A stretch of 64,000 bases of DNA from Micrasema longulum (GCA_022494885.1 JAGVSM010000894.1:1-64000); one strand, 5' to 3'. Positions 55,601-58,730 are shown, numbered from the stretch's first letter. A program made the numbers and translations. The notes: generated by a model from the letters alone, not told the origin.

Positions 55601-56817
55601 TCCCGTGTTGCGACTCACGGGCCAGAGGCCCGAGGCTTTAACCTCACTCTACCCCAACTTGATTTCCATTTTCTAATAGTGAGTTATTACAACTCGTTGA
55701 AAATGGCCACTAAAATTGAAATATTTGCGTAAAATTTACGCTAATATTTCTTTTTTTTTAAATAAAAATTAAATAAAATTGTGAGAGAAATAATGCGTTT
55801 AAGAATGAAAAAACTTTAAATGCGATTATCTCGGAACTTATTTTAATGACTAAATGCATTCTGTCAGTAAAGCCTCGATATATGCATACACAAATACACA
55901 TACATACGCGTACATATATATAATTAATAATAAAATAAAGAAAACTAATAAATAAAATAAAAAATAGCATGTAAAAAATTGTTATAAAGAATTTAGAGAT
56001 GTTGATTAATCGATTTTATAAATTTCGTTCTTCTTCTGCTTACACAACCTATTGTTAAACCGAAATGTTTACAGCAATAATACCCTTCACGTAGATATTT
56101 TCTGTCTCTTGAAATATGTGTGAATTTATTTGAGGTTTTTAATAGGTACACTGGCCAATGCAGATAACAACATGAACAATAAGCATTTTAGAAACAACTT
56201 GTTATTGCCCAACCCGACACTTTAAAAGGACGTGGACTGAAAGAGTTACCGATGTTTCCCGATTAGCCTTTTGCCCAAATAAAAAGATATTTTTGCAAAA
56301 TTTTCCGTTCATTCATGAATCGATCGATATCTTTTATCACCTCGTAAAATGGGTTCTTTGCCTATTCATGGAGCCAAACGCGATAACCAAAATAAGAATT
56401 TATAAAACACTTACCATATTCATCCTCTATCCTTGAGATTCGTGTCTCTGGTATAGGATCCAGCATCACGTTTTCATCTCCCATAGAATAAGCTCCAGTT
56501 TTGATGACCACCTTTGGTTCTGTTTTTTCAACGTGGTCTACAACAAACTCTCCTTCGTCATTCTCGTCCGAAGCCACTTCTTCTGGGATATCCAAGACTT
56601 TCTCATCCTCTACGAGTCTGTCAGTATTGTTTTTGTCGTCCGTCACTAGAGCTTCATCACTTAAATTATTTACGTCAAGATCGCTGAGTTTAGGAGCTAG
56701 ATCTGTGTCAACCGGCACCGTGTCTTTTAAAACGTCCTGGGCGCCACACCCCAAACTTAAAAATAATACTAAGCCTATTGTCAGTAAGGGTAGCACTCCA
56801 CTAGGCCTCCGCCCCAT
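13575..56817 (-). CDS. mesh: Mesh, predicted short isoform with alternative membrane/tail exons
   Basis: Same first 17 exons as the long form, then 14053-13900 and 13671-13575 instead of 18639-17582. Both alternatives accept the phase-1 junction left by the sushi exon (19809), and both begin with nearly the same residues (R-N/H-QEYSSR), so they are homologous cassettes. Total 3801 nt, about 1266 residues. The new exon supplies its own transmembrane helix and a KKRK stop-transfer cluster. The cytoplasmic part is only about 50 residues, acidic, ends in SESETQ and has no PDZ-ligand-like end. Use of this ending is inferred from splice signals and frame; transcripts would confirm it. Confidence 0.85.
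13900..14053 (-). CDS. mesh: mesh exon 18b: alternative transmembrane exon
   Basis: Residues 1184-1234 of the short form. Acceptor is TTTCCTCAG, donor [21 protein letters not shown] is followed by an Ile/Val-rich helix ([18 protein letters not shown]) and [13 protein letters not shown]. It is homologous to the start of exon 18a but with a different helix and tail. Confidence 0.9.
14141..14519 (-). pseudogene. LINE ORF2 fragment
   Basis: Minus strand: [20 protein letters not shown] and [20 protein letters not shown], the RT thumb region ('iYk.li.Pv..YGaEtW'), then a frameshift and [18 protein letters not shown] dead copy in the intron before mesh exon 18b. Confidence 0.7.
14520..17190. other. 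mesh intronic DNA; mostly unannotated
   Basis: AT-rich. A degraded copy of dispersed repeat R2 lies at 16140-16340 ('gatgaatctcacccaca', 'aagtggccacataaatc'). A segment near 15040-15100 matches 27055-27110 in inverted orientation. Nothing coding is recognised. Confidence 0.5.
17195..17425 (-). pseudogene. LINE 3' fragment, same family as 19375-19650
   Basis: Shares 'cttgtggcaacttattccaa' and 'gcagcttaaagctaatac' with the next copy but has lost the open frame. It falls 160 bp beyond the long-isoform stop codon, so it is probably within that 3' UTR. Confidence 0.6.
17582..18639 (-). CDS. mesh: mesh exon 18a: transmembrane helix and long cytoplasmic tail
   Basis: 352 codons including the TAA at 17584-17582. 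[11 protein letters not shown] is followed by a helix ([20 protein letters not shown]) and the stop-transfer CCIKRSR. The ~317-residue tail is rich in Ser, Pro, Asp and Asn and includes [29 protein letters not shown] with [11 protein letters not shown], and a YSP-rich stretch (17780-17910). It ends RTTMV, matching a class I PDZ ligand (T-x-V). Tail motifs imply scaffold binding; that is inference. Confidence 0.95.
17582..56817 (-). CDS. mesh: Mesh, long isoform (smooth septate junction protein), 18 exons
   Basis: CDS on the minus strand joins 56817-56415, 47377-47139, 43969-43604, 41772-41635, 34543-34375, 32491-32231, 31634-31295, 31205-30924, 30621-30489, 30119-30025, 28001-27883, 26885-26625, 26037-25901, 24732-24603, 24143-24002, 21524-21404, 20022-19809 and 18639-17582. 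All introns are GT-AG, phases match throughout, and the 4608-nt total encodes about 1535 residues. Domain order is signal peptide, NIDO (about 135-438), Ig-like E-set (about 440-525), AMOP (about 640-810), vWD (about 825-1070), sushi (about 1125-1183), transmembrane helix (about 1193-1218), cytoplasmic tail. Known family role: Mesh is a single-pass protein of smooth septate junctions in insect midgut and Malpighian tubules, acting with Snakeskin and Tsp2A. Introns range from 89 bp to 9 kb; intron 4 holds the BEL/Pao element. Transcript start and polyadenylation site are not determined; an AATAAA on the minus strand near 17197-17202 is one candidate, but it lies in a LINE relic. Confidence 0.95.
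19375..19650 (-). pseudogene. LINE 3' fragment
   Basis: The minus strand reads [20 protein letters not shown], then [20 protein letters not shown]: the classic LINE ending 'R..fF..RvvngWN.LP..vv.a.s...FK..ld'. Confidence 0.75.
19809..20022 (-). CDS. mesh: mesh exon 17: sushi (CCP) domain
   Basis: Residues 1113-1183. Four sushi cysteines are visible: [27 protein letters not shown] and YTEC. The CCP module is complete in one exon except for the last junction codon. The phase-1 donor (GTAAGT) can join either the exon at 18639 or the one at 14053. Confidence 0.96.
20070..20275 (+). repeat. SINE family B
   Basis: B-box GGGTTCAATTCC at 20160-20171 and the family tail 'cctacgtgttctatactg' plus 'aattcaccactgtgattt'. 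The head has diverged from the 28236 copy. Confidence 0.6.
20690..20935 (+). pseudogene. LINE 3' fragment
   Basis: The plus strand reads [20 protein letters not shown], again a LINE C-terminal 'yN.LP' ending, followed by an A/T-rich tail. Confidence 0.5.
20945..21166 (-). repeat. SINE A 3' fragment with perfect hairpin and A23 tract
   Basis: 'gataatgcatagggaactgc' and 'cttgatctttgttacataa' are family A tail pieces. Within it a perfect 14-bp stem (GCTAGCACATAATT, 21012-21025 with 21034-21047) encloses an 8-base loop. 23 A residues follow at 21144-21166. Confidence 0.5.
21404..21524 (-). CDS. mesh: mesh exon 16: conserved stalk before sushi
   Basis: Residues 1072-1112. Reads [19 protein letters not shown] and [12 protein letters not shown], a strongly conserved Mesh segment with two cysteines between vWD and sushi. 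Phase 2 in, 0 out; donor GTATGT. Confidence 0.95.
21693..22580. mobile_element. 888-bp TA-flanked pogo/Tc1-like element, non-autonomous
   Basis: Left end TA|CAGTCGAACTTGGTTAT and right end ATAACCAAGTTTGACTG|TA are inverted repeats of about 20 bp with TA on both sides, the usual target of IS630-Tc1-mariner/pogo transposases. The interior has no transposase frame. It lies in mesh intron 15. Confidence 0.75.
23215..23400 (+). repeat. unclassified dispersed repeat, possibly LINE
   Basis: Matches the minus strand of 47640-47970: shared 'gatctacacattctggac', 'aaagttgctcttagaag', 'atacaaaattttgac'. The frame in the second copy is longer ([20 protein letters not shown]) but I do not recognise it. 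Confidence 0.5.
23690..23945. other. GC-rich block in mesh intron 15
   Basis: About 250 bp rich in G and C ('ctgctgcagcctctaccgc', 'ccgacgggattttgctcgac') inside otherwise AT-rich intron. Open frames on both strands are composition effects; no splice-linked exon or known repeat is visible. It could be the 5' end of a retroelement or a captured fragment. Confidence 0.5.
24002..24143 (-). CDS. mesh: mesh exon 15: vWD to stalk
   Basis: About residues 1025-1071. [19 protein letters not shown] and [11 protein letters not shown] continue the domain; NAT is a glycosylation sequon. Donor is GTATGT. A GC-rich block (23700-23940) of unknown nature begins about 60 bp into the following intron. Confidence 0.93.
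24424..24572 (+). repeat. SINE family A, diverged
   Basis: Head TCGTAGTGTAGCGGTTGACG and B-box-like GGTTAGATTCC, then 'ctgggctggcaccggcaatg' before a T-rich end. It sits 30 bp from mesh exon 14. Confidence 0.6.
24603..24732 (-). CDS. mesh: mesh exon 14: vWD domain, GLLGNW motif
   Basis: Residues 982-1024. [18 protein letters not shown] plus RPDGT is the classic vWD 'GLCGnwd...DdF..pdG' segment with Leu in place of the usual Cys, as expected for Mesh. Confidence 0.95.
24760..25880. other. mesh intron 13; no clear feature
   Basis: AT-rich with CA-rich microsatellite-like sequence around 25140-25210 ('acacacccgtacacatatac'). Near 25440-25600 a frame reading [19 protein letters not shown] may be a transposase scrap, but I cannot support a name. 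Confidence 0.35.
25901..26037 (-). CDS. mesh: mesh exon 13: vWD domain
   Basis: Residues 936-981, phase 1 in, 0 out. [19 protein letters not shown] and [20 protein letters not shown] form the central vWD beta strands. Confidence 0.95.
26135..26460 (-). pseudogene. mariner-family transposase relic
   Basis: Across frames the minus strand shows the C-terminal mariner pattern: 'LQxDNARPHV', '[21 protein letters not shown]', 'SDYHLF', '[18 protein letters not shown]'. The DNARPH and [13 protein letters not shown] blocks carry the second and third acidic residues of the DD34D core. Stops and a frameshift make it dead. It lies in intron 12 between exons 12 and 13. Confidence 0.8.
26545..26602 (-). 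pseudogene. partial duplicate of mesh exon 12 (exon relic)
   Basis: On the plus strand 26550-26602 matches exon 12 around 26730-26795; by hand about 46 of 55 aligned bases agree. The minus-strand frame is open and similar: [20 protein letters not shown] against [21 protein letters not shown] pyrimidine tract and CAG acceptor immediately precede it, but only about 20 bp separate it from the donor of exon 12, too short for a normal intron. It therefore looks like a remnant of local duplication rather than a used exon. Confidence 0.75.
26625..26885 (-). CDS. mesh: mesh exon 12: vWD domain, GC-rich central exon
   Basis: Residues 849-935, phase 1 in and out. Begins GEFVLART (vWD G-E-[FY]-x-L strand) and continues through [20 protein letters not shown] and [13 protein letters not shown]. 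The exon is unusually GC-rich for this locus. A piece of it is duplicated just beyond its donor (26545-26602; separate entry). Confidence 0.95.
27165..27300 (+). repeat. SINE family C
   Basis: 'cggatcagaagtctgaggt', B-box-like GGTTCAAACCC, then 'cttgattcccattttctaat' and 'gttgaaaatggcc'. Almost the same body as 55600-55740. Confidence 0.65.
27418..27600 (+). repeat. SINE A' body followed by a family A head
   Basis: 'gaagaatacagttctgtgtg' (27427-27446) is the A' body. At 27507 a new tRNA-like head starts (CAGCCTCGTATCGTAGTGG), followed by 'ggccgatgtgaaatatc'. Confidence 0.55.
27883..28001 (-). CDS. mesh: mesh exon 11: start of von Willebrand D domain
   Basis: Residues 809-848. Carries the vWD opening motif [18 protein letters not shown], preceded by [13 protein letters not shown]. 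In vWD domains the GDPH aspartate binds calcium. Confidence 0.95.
28236..28400 (+). repeat. tRNA-derived SINE, family B (best copy)
   Basis: Head GGCGGCCTCCGTGGTGTAGTG, B-box GGGTTCGATTCC (28288-28299), then 'gcgagaacac', 'tcaagcctgggtgttctgtg' and 'gggcctcctggcctgttgtgg'. There is no cloverleaf-competent 3' half, so it is not a tRNA gene. Confidence 0.8.
29115..29400. repeat. dispersed repeat R3, copy 1
   Basis: Inverted relative to 41033-41330. Shared pieces: 'cttgtgtggctgtgatatca', 'gatacaagacttgatatatc', 'cataacaaggaagacagaga'. No coding content. Confidence 0.65.
29420..29990. other. mesh intron 10, rest; nothing recognised
   Basis: AT-rich with AATAAATAATAAATAATAAA at 29630-29650, possibly the tail of an old LINE. 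No exon signals. Confidence 0.4.
30025..30119 (-). CDS. mesh: mesh exon 10: AMOP domain, C-terminal end
   Basis: Residues 778-808. Reads [15 protein letters not shown] and EQAVGCETY, supplying the last AMOP cysteines. Donor is GTATTA, weaker than most in the gene. Confidence 0.93.
30489..30621 (-). CDS. mesh: mesh exon 9: AMOP domain, CC motif
   Basis: Residues 733-777, phase 2 in, 0 out. [13 protein letters not shown] is the conserved AMOP di-cysteine segment; the exon ends FLPWNEANK. Confidence 0.95.
30924..31205 (-). CDS. mesh: mesh exon 8: AMOP domain, main part
   Basis: About residues 639-732. Contains the AMOP signature: Trp-rich start ([13 protein letters not shown]), then [21 protein letters not shown], and spaced cysteines in FECD, RKCLY and MHCVR. 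AMOP domains are extracellular cysteine-rich modules also found in mucin-4 and isthmin. Confidence 0.95.
31295..31634 (-). CDS. mesh: mesh exon 7: linker between E-set and AMOP
   Basis: About residues 526-638, phase 1 in, phase 2 out. Beta-rich sequence with [20 protein letters not shown] and [10 protein letters not shown]; several N-x-T sequons (NLT, NPT) suggest glycosylation. No separate domain name is assigned; its place between E-set and AMOP fits Mesh. The intron after it is only 89 bp. Confidence 0.93.
31640..32225. other. mesh intron 6; nothing recognised
   Basis: Very AT-rich, no repeat family or frame that I can support. Confidence 0.4.
32231..32491 (-). CDS. mesh: mesh exon 6: Ig-like E-set (IPT/TIG-like) domain
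   Basis: Residues 439-525, phase 1 in and out. The motif [12 protein letters not shown] and the pair of cysteines around FDSEEVVGF are typical of the IPT-like E-set domain that follows NIDO in Mesh. A foldback element (32657-32761) sits 166 bp upstream of its acceptor. Confidence 0.93.
32657..32761. mobile_element. 105-bp TA-type foldback MITE, copy 1
   Basis: CCCGTATTCAGAGACAATAC at one end and its complement GTCTCTGAATACGGG at the other, extending inward through 'ttaaggtga...tcacctta'. The whole element can fold into a hairpin. A TA follows the right end; the left flank is CA, probably mutated. Copy 2 is at 46951. Confidence 0.8.
32770..33440. other. mesh intron 5, part; nothing recognised
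   Basis: AT-rich, no supported feature. Confidence 0.4.
33513..34320 (-). pseudogene. Jockey-like LINE RT C-terminal half, frameshifted
   Basis: The minus strand reads [35 protein letters not shown] and [19 protein letters not shown] (34279-33950). After a frameshift it continues with [20 protein letters not shown] and [12 protein letters not shown] to 33513. The 'DLGV..d..L.F..Hi' and 'LV.S.LE' blocks are typical of RT thumb and C-terminus in Jockey/CR1 LINEs. Same family as 1740-2160. Confidence 0.8.
34375..34543 (-). CDS. mesh: mesh exon 5: NIDO domain, end
   Basis: Residues 383-438 plus one base. Starts [14 protein letters not shown], the usual NIDO 'GFnaGdg' strand, and ends GTCNKDI. 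The upstream intron (34544-41634) is 7.1 kb because of the LTR element and a large palindrome at 34780-35010. Confidence 0.95.
34780..35010. mobile_element. 230-bp foldback element
   Basis: Two arms of about 88-92 bp (34780-34867 and 34919-35010) are imperfect inverted repeats. The best-matched stretch is CCCGGCCCCGTGTTT opposite AAACACGGGGCCGGG. A ~50-bp loop separates them. Confidence 0.75.
35330..35994. other. left flank of BEL element with dispersed repeats
   Basis: 'caattcaacacagggctctt' at 35350 recurs at 63340. The segment 35725-35850 ('gtcgaaaaactacatttttg') is a direct repeat of 41390-41515 on the other side of the element. No coding content. Confidence 0.5.
35995..36742 (+). repeat. 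5' LTR of BEL/Pao element
   Basis: 748 bp, TGTATCGG...GTTACA. TTTATAA at 36394-36400 and AATAAA at 36418-36423 are plausible promoter and polyadenylation signals, unusually close together. It is followed at 36743 by TTGGTCCTTCGAGC, where a primer-binding site should be; I could not match a specific tRNA. Confidence 0.92.
36789..39983 (+). CDS. BEL/Pao Gag-protease polyprotein, no polymerase
   Basis: An intact 1064-codon frame. In order: charged N-terminus; four 49-residue tandem repeats (about 119-292); Gag core of the DUF1759 type (about 345-485, starting [15 protein letters not shown]); two zinc-knuckle regions ([14 protein letters not shown] near 546, [14 protein letters not shown] near 579); then a retropepsin-like protease with [11 protein letters not shown] (near 664) and MLIGLDY, the DUF1758 pattern. 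From about residue 797 to the end the sequence is basic, matches no polymerase motif, and contains a loose internal repeat ([12 protein letters not shown] and [12 protein letters not shown]). The stop lies inside the 3' LTR. Gag packages element RNA and the protease matures it. Confidence 0.88.
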   Translation: MPVNRSPVSTRSGARRDADIEHEEGREEDSLQVRQEEPLQSRLEGHQEGQRDTDEESSASGRAVSATTLRRQREERDEHHRREVAAMEELVASLRAANAREDVRRGPAMLQTSATERRDAAFSEREAASTSYAAGPDNSGAAYTLPPSRYADSGRVRDGAIGRCQLEDAAFSGRDAASTSYAAGPDNSGAAYTLPPSRYADSGLVRDGAIGRRQLRDAAVFEQEAASTSYATGPDKSGAAYTLPPIRYDDSGRVRDGAVGRHQLRDAAFSGREAVSKSYAAGPDNSGAAYTSQQDCYEVRNPVSDWTGKPVERMPRRANGEHVITHTNQQPEWQMFMARQTGARDLPQFSGDPLDWRIFKAQFDQSTEMCCLSDAENILRLQRALSGRAKATVSSMLVDPHNVQDIMRMLEAAFGHPEIVVDRVLERIRKLPKLADNASLEALTDYAVAIRNVVSTVEGFDGTHLSSPKLLSEMTQKLPRVERMMWIMSRADIREKATPRDLALWLAKLTGAIPNAGCIGINTEPPRVERKYVQERHVFLTQDEICLCCEASGHEMPKCQKFLRRRTNERWALVRNMGVCYQCLKKGHQSNRCVEAKCNECNERHHQALHQRRPSDTRSDNGSVHEHESVNGQSEHVLVTRWTGVPVTFKVVPIDLMGPRGVLKIHALLDEGSSVTLLDEEVARTIGATGDSETIRIAGANGKADTLRSQRVGVTIVANNCEYGIHAHTMRAINLPHRNASSAFQNKSTVRPKMLIGLDYATLMMSTGPPVLHADGLLTVETALGAVTYGGTVHPKCNLEIERRRAIDTRVAELPEKAERTLDVNSTGVTTAERSRVTDVRATERDLDKNLKVNFVGVIASEWRRAADVHAAKLPSSSPRGRVRKGGLVKCVHADTKRVGAMIRSRAADSRVIEKSTEDIPVDLTTCDGGSPDLARSGLRCRKPRFQWKEEWRKEKALSKPQPPLKGRPAEANTSLRMSPVAHRRLEIIGPAMVVTSRRKKHRYGAHRPTYGHGSASMAQNFLARLRGWRGPAPVIWENVENSASYGALGTGKLHGGSVSDALK
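37143..37665 (+). repeat. 147-bp tandem repeats in gag (about 3.5 copies)
   Basis: Units start at 37143, 37290, 37437 and 37584, an exact 147-bp period, so each adds 49 residues without shifting frame. The repeat core is [17 protein letters not shown] followed by [12 protein letters not shown]. The last copy diverges after AAYTSQQD. Confidence 0.93.
39962..40709 (+). repeat. 3' LTR of BEL/Pao element
   Basis: 748 bp, no length difference from the 5' copy. Preceded by a purine-rich tract GGGGGGAG (39954-39961) that fits the plus-strand priming site. The element's coding frame runs 22 bases into this LTR before its stop codon. Confidence 0.92.
41033..41330. repeat. dispersed repeat R3, copy 2
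   Basis: Inverted match to 29115-29400, e.g. 'tctgtcttccttgttatgtg' and 'gatatatcaagtcttgtatc'-like strings. It lies between the 3' LTR and mesh exon 4. Confidence 0.65.
41635..41772 (-). CDS. mesh: mesh exon 4: NIDO domain, middle
   Basis: 46 codons, residues 337-382, phase 0 at both ends. Contains [23 protein letters not shown] and a Gly/Thr-rich turn [10 protein letters not shown], the typical NIDO 'NTFQ...YxxF.Y..lqW' pattern. It lies just inside the right flank of the BEL/Pao element, which occupies the next intron. Confidence 0.95.
42130..42560 (-). repeat. dispersed repeat R2, near-complete copy
   Basis: Reverse of 61320-61690. Shared strings include 'ttggacaaactcaaaatatt', 'gcgttgcctagtatgtaggt', 'aagtggccacttaa' and 'tgacaggtcataagcc'. 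'cttcatctctgttgtaata' occurs at both ends (42158 and 42536), so the unit may be a tandem junction or have terminal direct repeats. Confidence 0.6.
42629..42860 (-). pseudogene. LINE RT fragment
   Basis: Minus strand: [49 protein letters not shown]: the RT thumb region of a CR1/Jockey-like LINE, truncated. Confidence 0.65.
43034..43240 (+). repeat. SINE family A
   Basis: CGTGGTGTAATGATTAGTGC, B-box-like GGGTACGATTCC, 'gacatggttgatatgaaat', 'ctggactggtacctgaagcg'. The tail is cut short after 'gatacgcttagatt'. Confidence 0.8.
43604..43969 (-). CDS. mesh: mesh exon 3: NIDO domain, first part
   Basis: Residues 215-336, phase 0 at both ends (122 codons). Reads [13 protein letters not shown], then [12 protein letters not shown] and an ITWKNMTF segment. 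These match the nidogen-type (NIDO) fold, which in this family sits at the extracellular N-terminus. Confidence 0.95.
44026..44300 (+). repeat. R2-related repeat, copy a
   Basis: 'tccctacagagatgaggtag' through 'gggcttatgacctgtcattgg' and 'ggagcgccatctatgtattg'. Repeated almost exactly at 45205-45470. Confidence 0.75.
44404..44652. mobile_element. 249-bp palindromic element enclosing an R2 core
   Basis: Outer arms 44404-44468 and 44588-44652 are near-perfect inverted repeats of about 65 bp ('tttggtacgtgtatttgtac', 'tctggatttctcccaagg'). The 119-bp centre is the reverse complement of the first part of the R2-like copy at 44026. This makes a long hairpin next to its own inverted relative. Confidence 0.8.
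45205..45470 (+). repeat. R2-related repeat, copy b
   Basis: Direct repeat of 44026-44300 with a few differences ('cattggctgggttaagtgg'). About 1.2 kb apart in the same orientation. Confidence 0.75.
45560..46020 (+). pseudogene. LINE ORF2 C-terminal fragment
   Basis: The plus strand shows '[22 protein letters not shown]' (in two pieces), [17 protein letters not shown], then a frameshift and [39 protein letters not shown]. This is the RT end of an insect LINE ('R.l.y.GHi.R.....ie.GkieGkRgrGrr'). Confidence 0.75.
46021..46945. other. mesh intron 2, part; inverted near-repeat only
   Basis: 'ttctctattccccagagagtgg' (46140-46165) and 'accactctctagggggtagag' (46458-46480) face each other about 300 bp apart, with 'gatttggggattt' also inverted. 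This suggests a decayed TIR element of about 350 bp. Confidence 0.45.
46951..47075. mobile_element. 125-bp TA-flanked foldback MITE, copy 2
   Basis: TA|CCCGTATGCAGAGACAAA at the left and TTTGTCTCTGCATACGGG|TA at the right; inside, 'cttaaggtgaggaaagtac' faces its complement. Same family as 32657-32761. It ends 63 bp from the donor of mesh exon 2. Confidence 0.85.
47139..47377 (-). CDS. mesh: mesh exon 2: region leading into NIDO
   Basis: About residues 135-214, acceptor CAG at 47378, donor GTAAGT. Contains [15 protein letters not shown] and [14 protein letters not shown], the conserved Mesh stretch just before the NIDO core. A 125-bp TA-flanked foldback element ends only 63 bp beyond its donor (47075), close enough to affect splicing if it folds in the pre-mRNA. 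Confidence 0.95.
47614..47970 (-). repeat. unclassified dispersed repeat with open frame
   Basis: A 96-codon minus-strand frame ([20 protein letters not shown], then basic sequence). Its sister copy is at 23215-23400. Possibly part of a LINE, but no named motif is visible. Confidence 0.45.
48000..49585. other. mesh intron 1, part; weak features only
   Basis: TACAGTGGAACTCCATTTAC at 48545 looks like a Tc1/pogo-type end, but no matching right end was found. 'aggtactttacagtacct' (48425-48442) is a short palindrome. The rest is AT-rich with nothing supported. Confidence 0.35.
49590..49748 (-). repeat. SINE family B
   Basis: Minus-strand copy with head GGCGGCCTCCGTGGTGTAGTG, B-box GGGTTCGATTCC (49690-49679) and tail 'gggcctcctggcctgttgtgg'. 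Confidence 0.8.
49921..49944. repeat. (TACC)6 microsatellite
   Basis: Six perfect TACC units. Confidence 0.9.
50941..51600 (-). pseudogene. LINE ORF2 C-terminal region with (TAG)n tail
   Basis: Minus strand: [20 protein letters not shown] (51557-51339), then [17 protein letters not shown] and [20 protein letters not shown] (51342-51151), a clear RT end. The 3' end reads through 'cctacccctacggggaatgg' to a (TAG/GTA) run at 50941. The same family occurs at 57700-58340. Confidence 0.8.
51722..51905 (-). repeat. tRNA-derived SINE, family D
   Basis: Minus strand: GCCGTGACGCAGTTGGTTAG (A-box-like) and GCGGGTTCGATTCCCG (B-box, 51848-51833), then a T-rich body and 'ctggtctgggtgttgtgg'. The head differs from families A-C. 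Confidence 0.65.
51979..52542. mobile_element. ~564-bp non-autonomous TIR element, copy 2
   Basis: TATAGTCCTTAAAATAAAGC and ATATTTTAAGGACTATA ends with TA-rich flanks. Interior matches copy 1 (12852-13406) in inverted orientation. Confidence 0.75.
52811..53565. mobile_element. 755-bp TIR element with GC-rich ends, no transposase
   Basis: ACTGGTCGATTAATTACAGC plus TGGCGCGTTCGCAAAACTT on the left faces AAGTTTTGCGAACGCGCCA plus GCTTTAAATAATCGACCGGT on the right: about 38 bp at high identity. No obvious target duplication and no long frame. Superfamily undetermined. Confidence 0.7.
53600..53940 (-). repeat. probable retroelement fragment
   Basis: Less AT-rich than its surroundings, with a minus-strand frame ([19 protein letters not shown]). 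'ggatcgaccaggtgaaaac' and 'gcgaaccaatatggagctgt' look like LINE 3' sequence, but no motif is decisive. Confidence 0.4.
54485..54850 (+). pseudogene. LINE ORF2 C-terminal fragment ('RRARWIG' family, better copy)
   Basis: The plus strand reads [39 protein letters not shown] and GTNYRGRP, a stop, then [20 protein letters not shown]. Same family as 2340-2730. Confidence 0.75.
54900..55120 (-). pseudogene. LINE 3' fragment
   Basis: Minus strand: [20 protein letters not shown] then ATFKKHLKH, the standard LINE ending 'R.WN.LP..i......tFK..l'. Confidence 0.65.
55120..56360. other. mesh intron 1, 5' part; SINE C copy and AT-rich DNA
   Basis: A SINE C copy lies at 55592-55740 ('ccagaggcccgaggctttaa', 'cttgatttccattttctaat'). 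The remainder is purine- or AT-rich with no supported gene. Confidence 0.5.
56415..56817 (-). CDS. mesh: mesh exon 1: signal peptide and acidic N-terminal linker
   Basis: Codons 1-134 plus one base. I chose the ATG at 56817, which reads MGRRPSG and then a leucine-rich core ending LGCGAQD: positive n-region, hydrophobic core and plausible cleavage after GCGA. An in-frame ATG 18 codons upstream (56871) would put a long hydrophilic stretch before the core. The rest is strongly acidic (runs such as DEALVTDD and DENDEGE). Donor is GTAAGT after residue Y134. Confidence 0.9.
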
Positions 56818-56871
56818 TTTGAATGCAGTTTTTACTAGAAATTCACCATACACTTGGTTCAAAACACCCAC

Positions 56872-57530
56872 GTGGAACCGAACTGCTCACTTCTAAGTCA
56901 CTTTCTAAGTTCTGCTGATGATGAGTTCTTCTGTGCTCAGTTATCATGCTGCTATCTCCGCCAACAGGTATTTTAGATATGATAAAAGTCTAGGTGTGTT
57001 CGGGTGATTACAACACCTTGTAGGTGATTCACGTAGTTTTGTGAAACTCTTATCTATTGCTGATATGCTCGCTGGCTCTGATAATACCGAGCAATTAATC
57101 TCTCAGAAGGGTTAGATGACTCTATTTCAGTTAACTTTGTGAATATTAGTCCTGGGCATGAATCAACACTTGATGACGAATGATTAATTCCTCAAAGACA
57201 ATTTTTCCAATAAATTTCATTCATATTTAAAACTCATTAAAATTATATACACGAACAGTAACATCTATTGTTTGGGTTTCGGGTAAAAGGAAATTTTGTC
57301 CTCGTATGATGAACTCACGGGAATATTGATTGAATAGCACAAACAAAGGAAATAAATACTTATAATCTATATAATTTTTAAACTATATAAATAAAACCTG
57401 TACATGCGTACACGTACACGTTACATCTATATATTCTTTGTCTCATTCGAGAGTACACAAACAAAAATCGTCAAATAGTTGATTTTAAAAAACGTTTTTT
57501 TTATGGTAAATACTAGACAACGTTATAATT
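56872..57530. other. region upstream of mesh; probable 5' UTR/promoter, unresolved
   Basis: Sequence directly upstream of the mesh start. No TATA box at a convincing distance. On the minus strand GAGCAGTTCGG near 56885 resembles an insect initiator but is too weak to call. A non-coding first exon further upstream cannot be excluded. Confidence 0.35.
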
Positions 57531-57534
57531 TCCC

Positions 57535-57600
57535 TATCCACACCCAACGGTGCATGGGGCACTGAATTGGCACTACAATTGCAGCATATCTTAAATATAT
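57535..57600 (-). repeat. SINE family A 3' fragment
   Basis: 'gccccatgcaccgttgggtg' on the minus strand and adjacent 'cagtgccaattcagt'-like sequence; only the last third is present. Confidence 0.5.
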
Positions 57601-57699
57601 CATATAAACTTAACGATACAAGAAAAATTATGGACCTTTTCAATTTATTCAAAATTGTAAATTCAATGTGGGTGCCGAACTGTTATCTCTCACCAACTT

Positions 57700-58335
57700 C
57701 AGGGTGCCTGGAAGAATGACTATACAGGTACCACCGTTTGGCAACAACAATTCACGGACAGTGTATACTTGTAATGCCGTATTGAACAGACTTAATGAAC
57801 TCGCCAATTGTTATTCCCACGTATCGCATGCAAGAGGAAAAATTAGCAGTTCACAACGGAGTCCTGGTCACGACCCTGGTGTATGGGACCAAAGTATGGA
57901 CTTGGAAAAACAGGGATGAAAGTAGGCTGAATGCTATCTCTTAGGCGAATGTGTGGTAAAACTATGTACGATAGATGCACAAATGATGATCCGTACATTA
58001 TGTAAGGCTGAGACAAGCACTATCGACAAAATCAAGAAAAGAGCTCTGCGCTGGTTTGGACATGTAGAGCGAATGGACAGCGAAAGAGCGGCTAAGAATA
58101 TTTACAATGCGAATTTTAATGGATGCAATAATAGAGCAAGGCCGAAAATGACATGGCATGACCGAATCCAACAAATACTTGATATGTCAAAAGTCGGAAT
58201 AATAGGCGCGCGTGCATAAGAAGATGTATGAATGTAGAGGAAGCGAAATATGTATGCAAAGATAGAGTGATGTTACGTTCTATCCTCTCTGCTTACCTTT
58301 ACGGGGAAACGTCGTTGTTGTTGTTGTTGTTGGGT
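57700..58335 (+). pseudogene. LINE ORF2 C-terminal region with (GTT)n tail
   Basis: Readable: [23 protein letters not shown] sequence across frames (57840-57910), then TLCKAETSTIDKIKKRALRW, FGHVERMDSERAAKNIYN and RARPKMTWHDRIQQIL to 58219. The 3' end passes 'cttacctttacggggaaac' into GTT repeats (58314-58332). Same family as 50941-51600. Confidence 0.8.
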
Positions 58336-58730
58336 ATTGTTCCTATAGAACAAACATTTTAAACTTTTTCAAAGATGGTGAATGGTAATTATATTTACTC
58401 ATTTATACATTTCATACTACAAACAATTTTTGGTTCACTTTGCCCAGCTGTAAGAAACAGTACTTTATGATTTTCTTATTATATTACTTTAAAATATTTT
58501 ATTATTTTATTTAATGTTTATATTATTTCTTAAATTTTTTAAATTTTAAACTGAATATGTTTTATAATCTTTAGGTTTAATTTTTGTTTATAAATCTTGG
58601 GTTAAGGGTAATTTATGTTTTTTTATTTTTAAATAATTAAACCAAATATTTTATTATTATAATTTTTTGTAAAAGGCAGATTTGCCGTGTATGTCAATAA
58701 AATAAATAAATATATCTTGATATTTTCGGT

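Noticed and set aside
56501..56896. 131-codon plus-strand frame opposite mesh exon 1
   Set aside because: Shadow of the coding strand; Ser/Thr-rich only because it complements acidic codons.
56872..56900. Initiator-like GAGCAGTTCGG upstream of the mesh start
   Set aside because: A single weak motif, with no TATA or downstream element and no transcript evidence.
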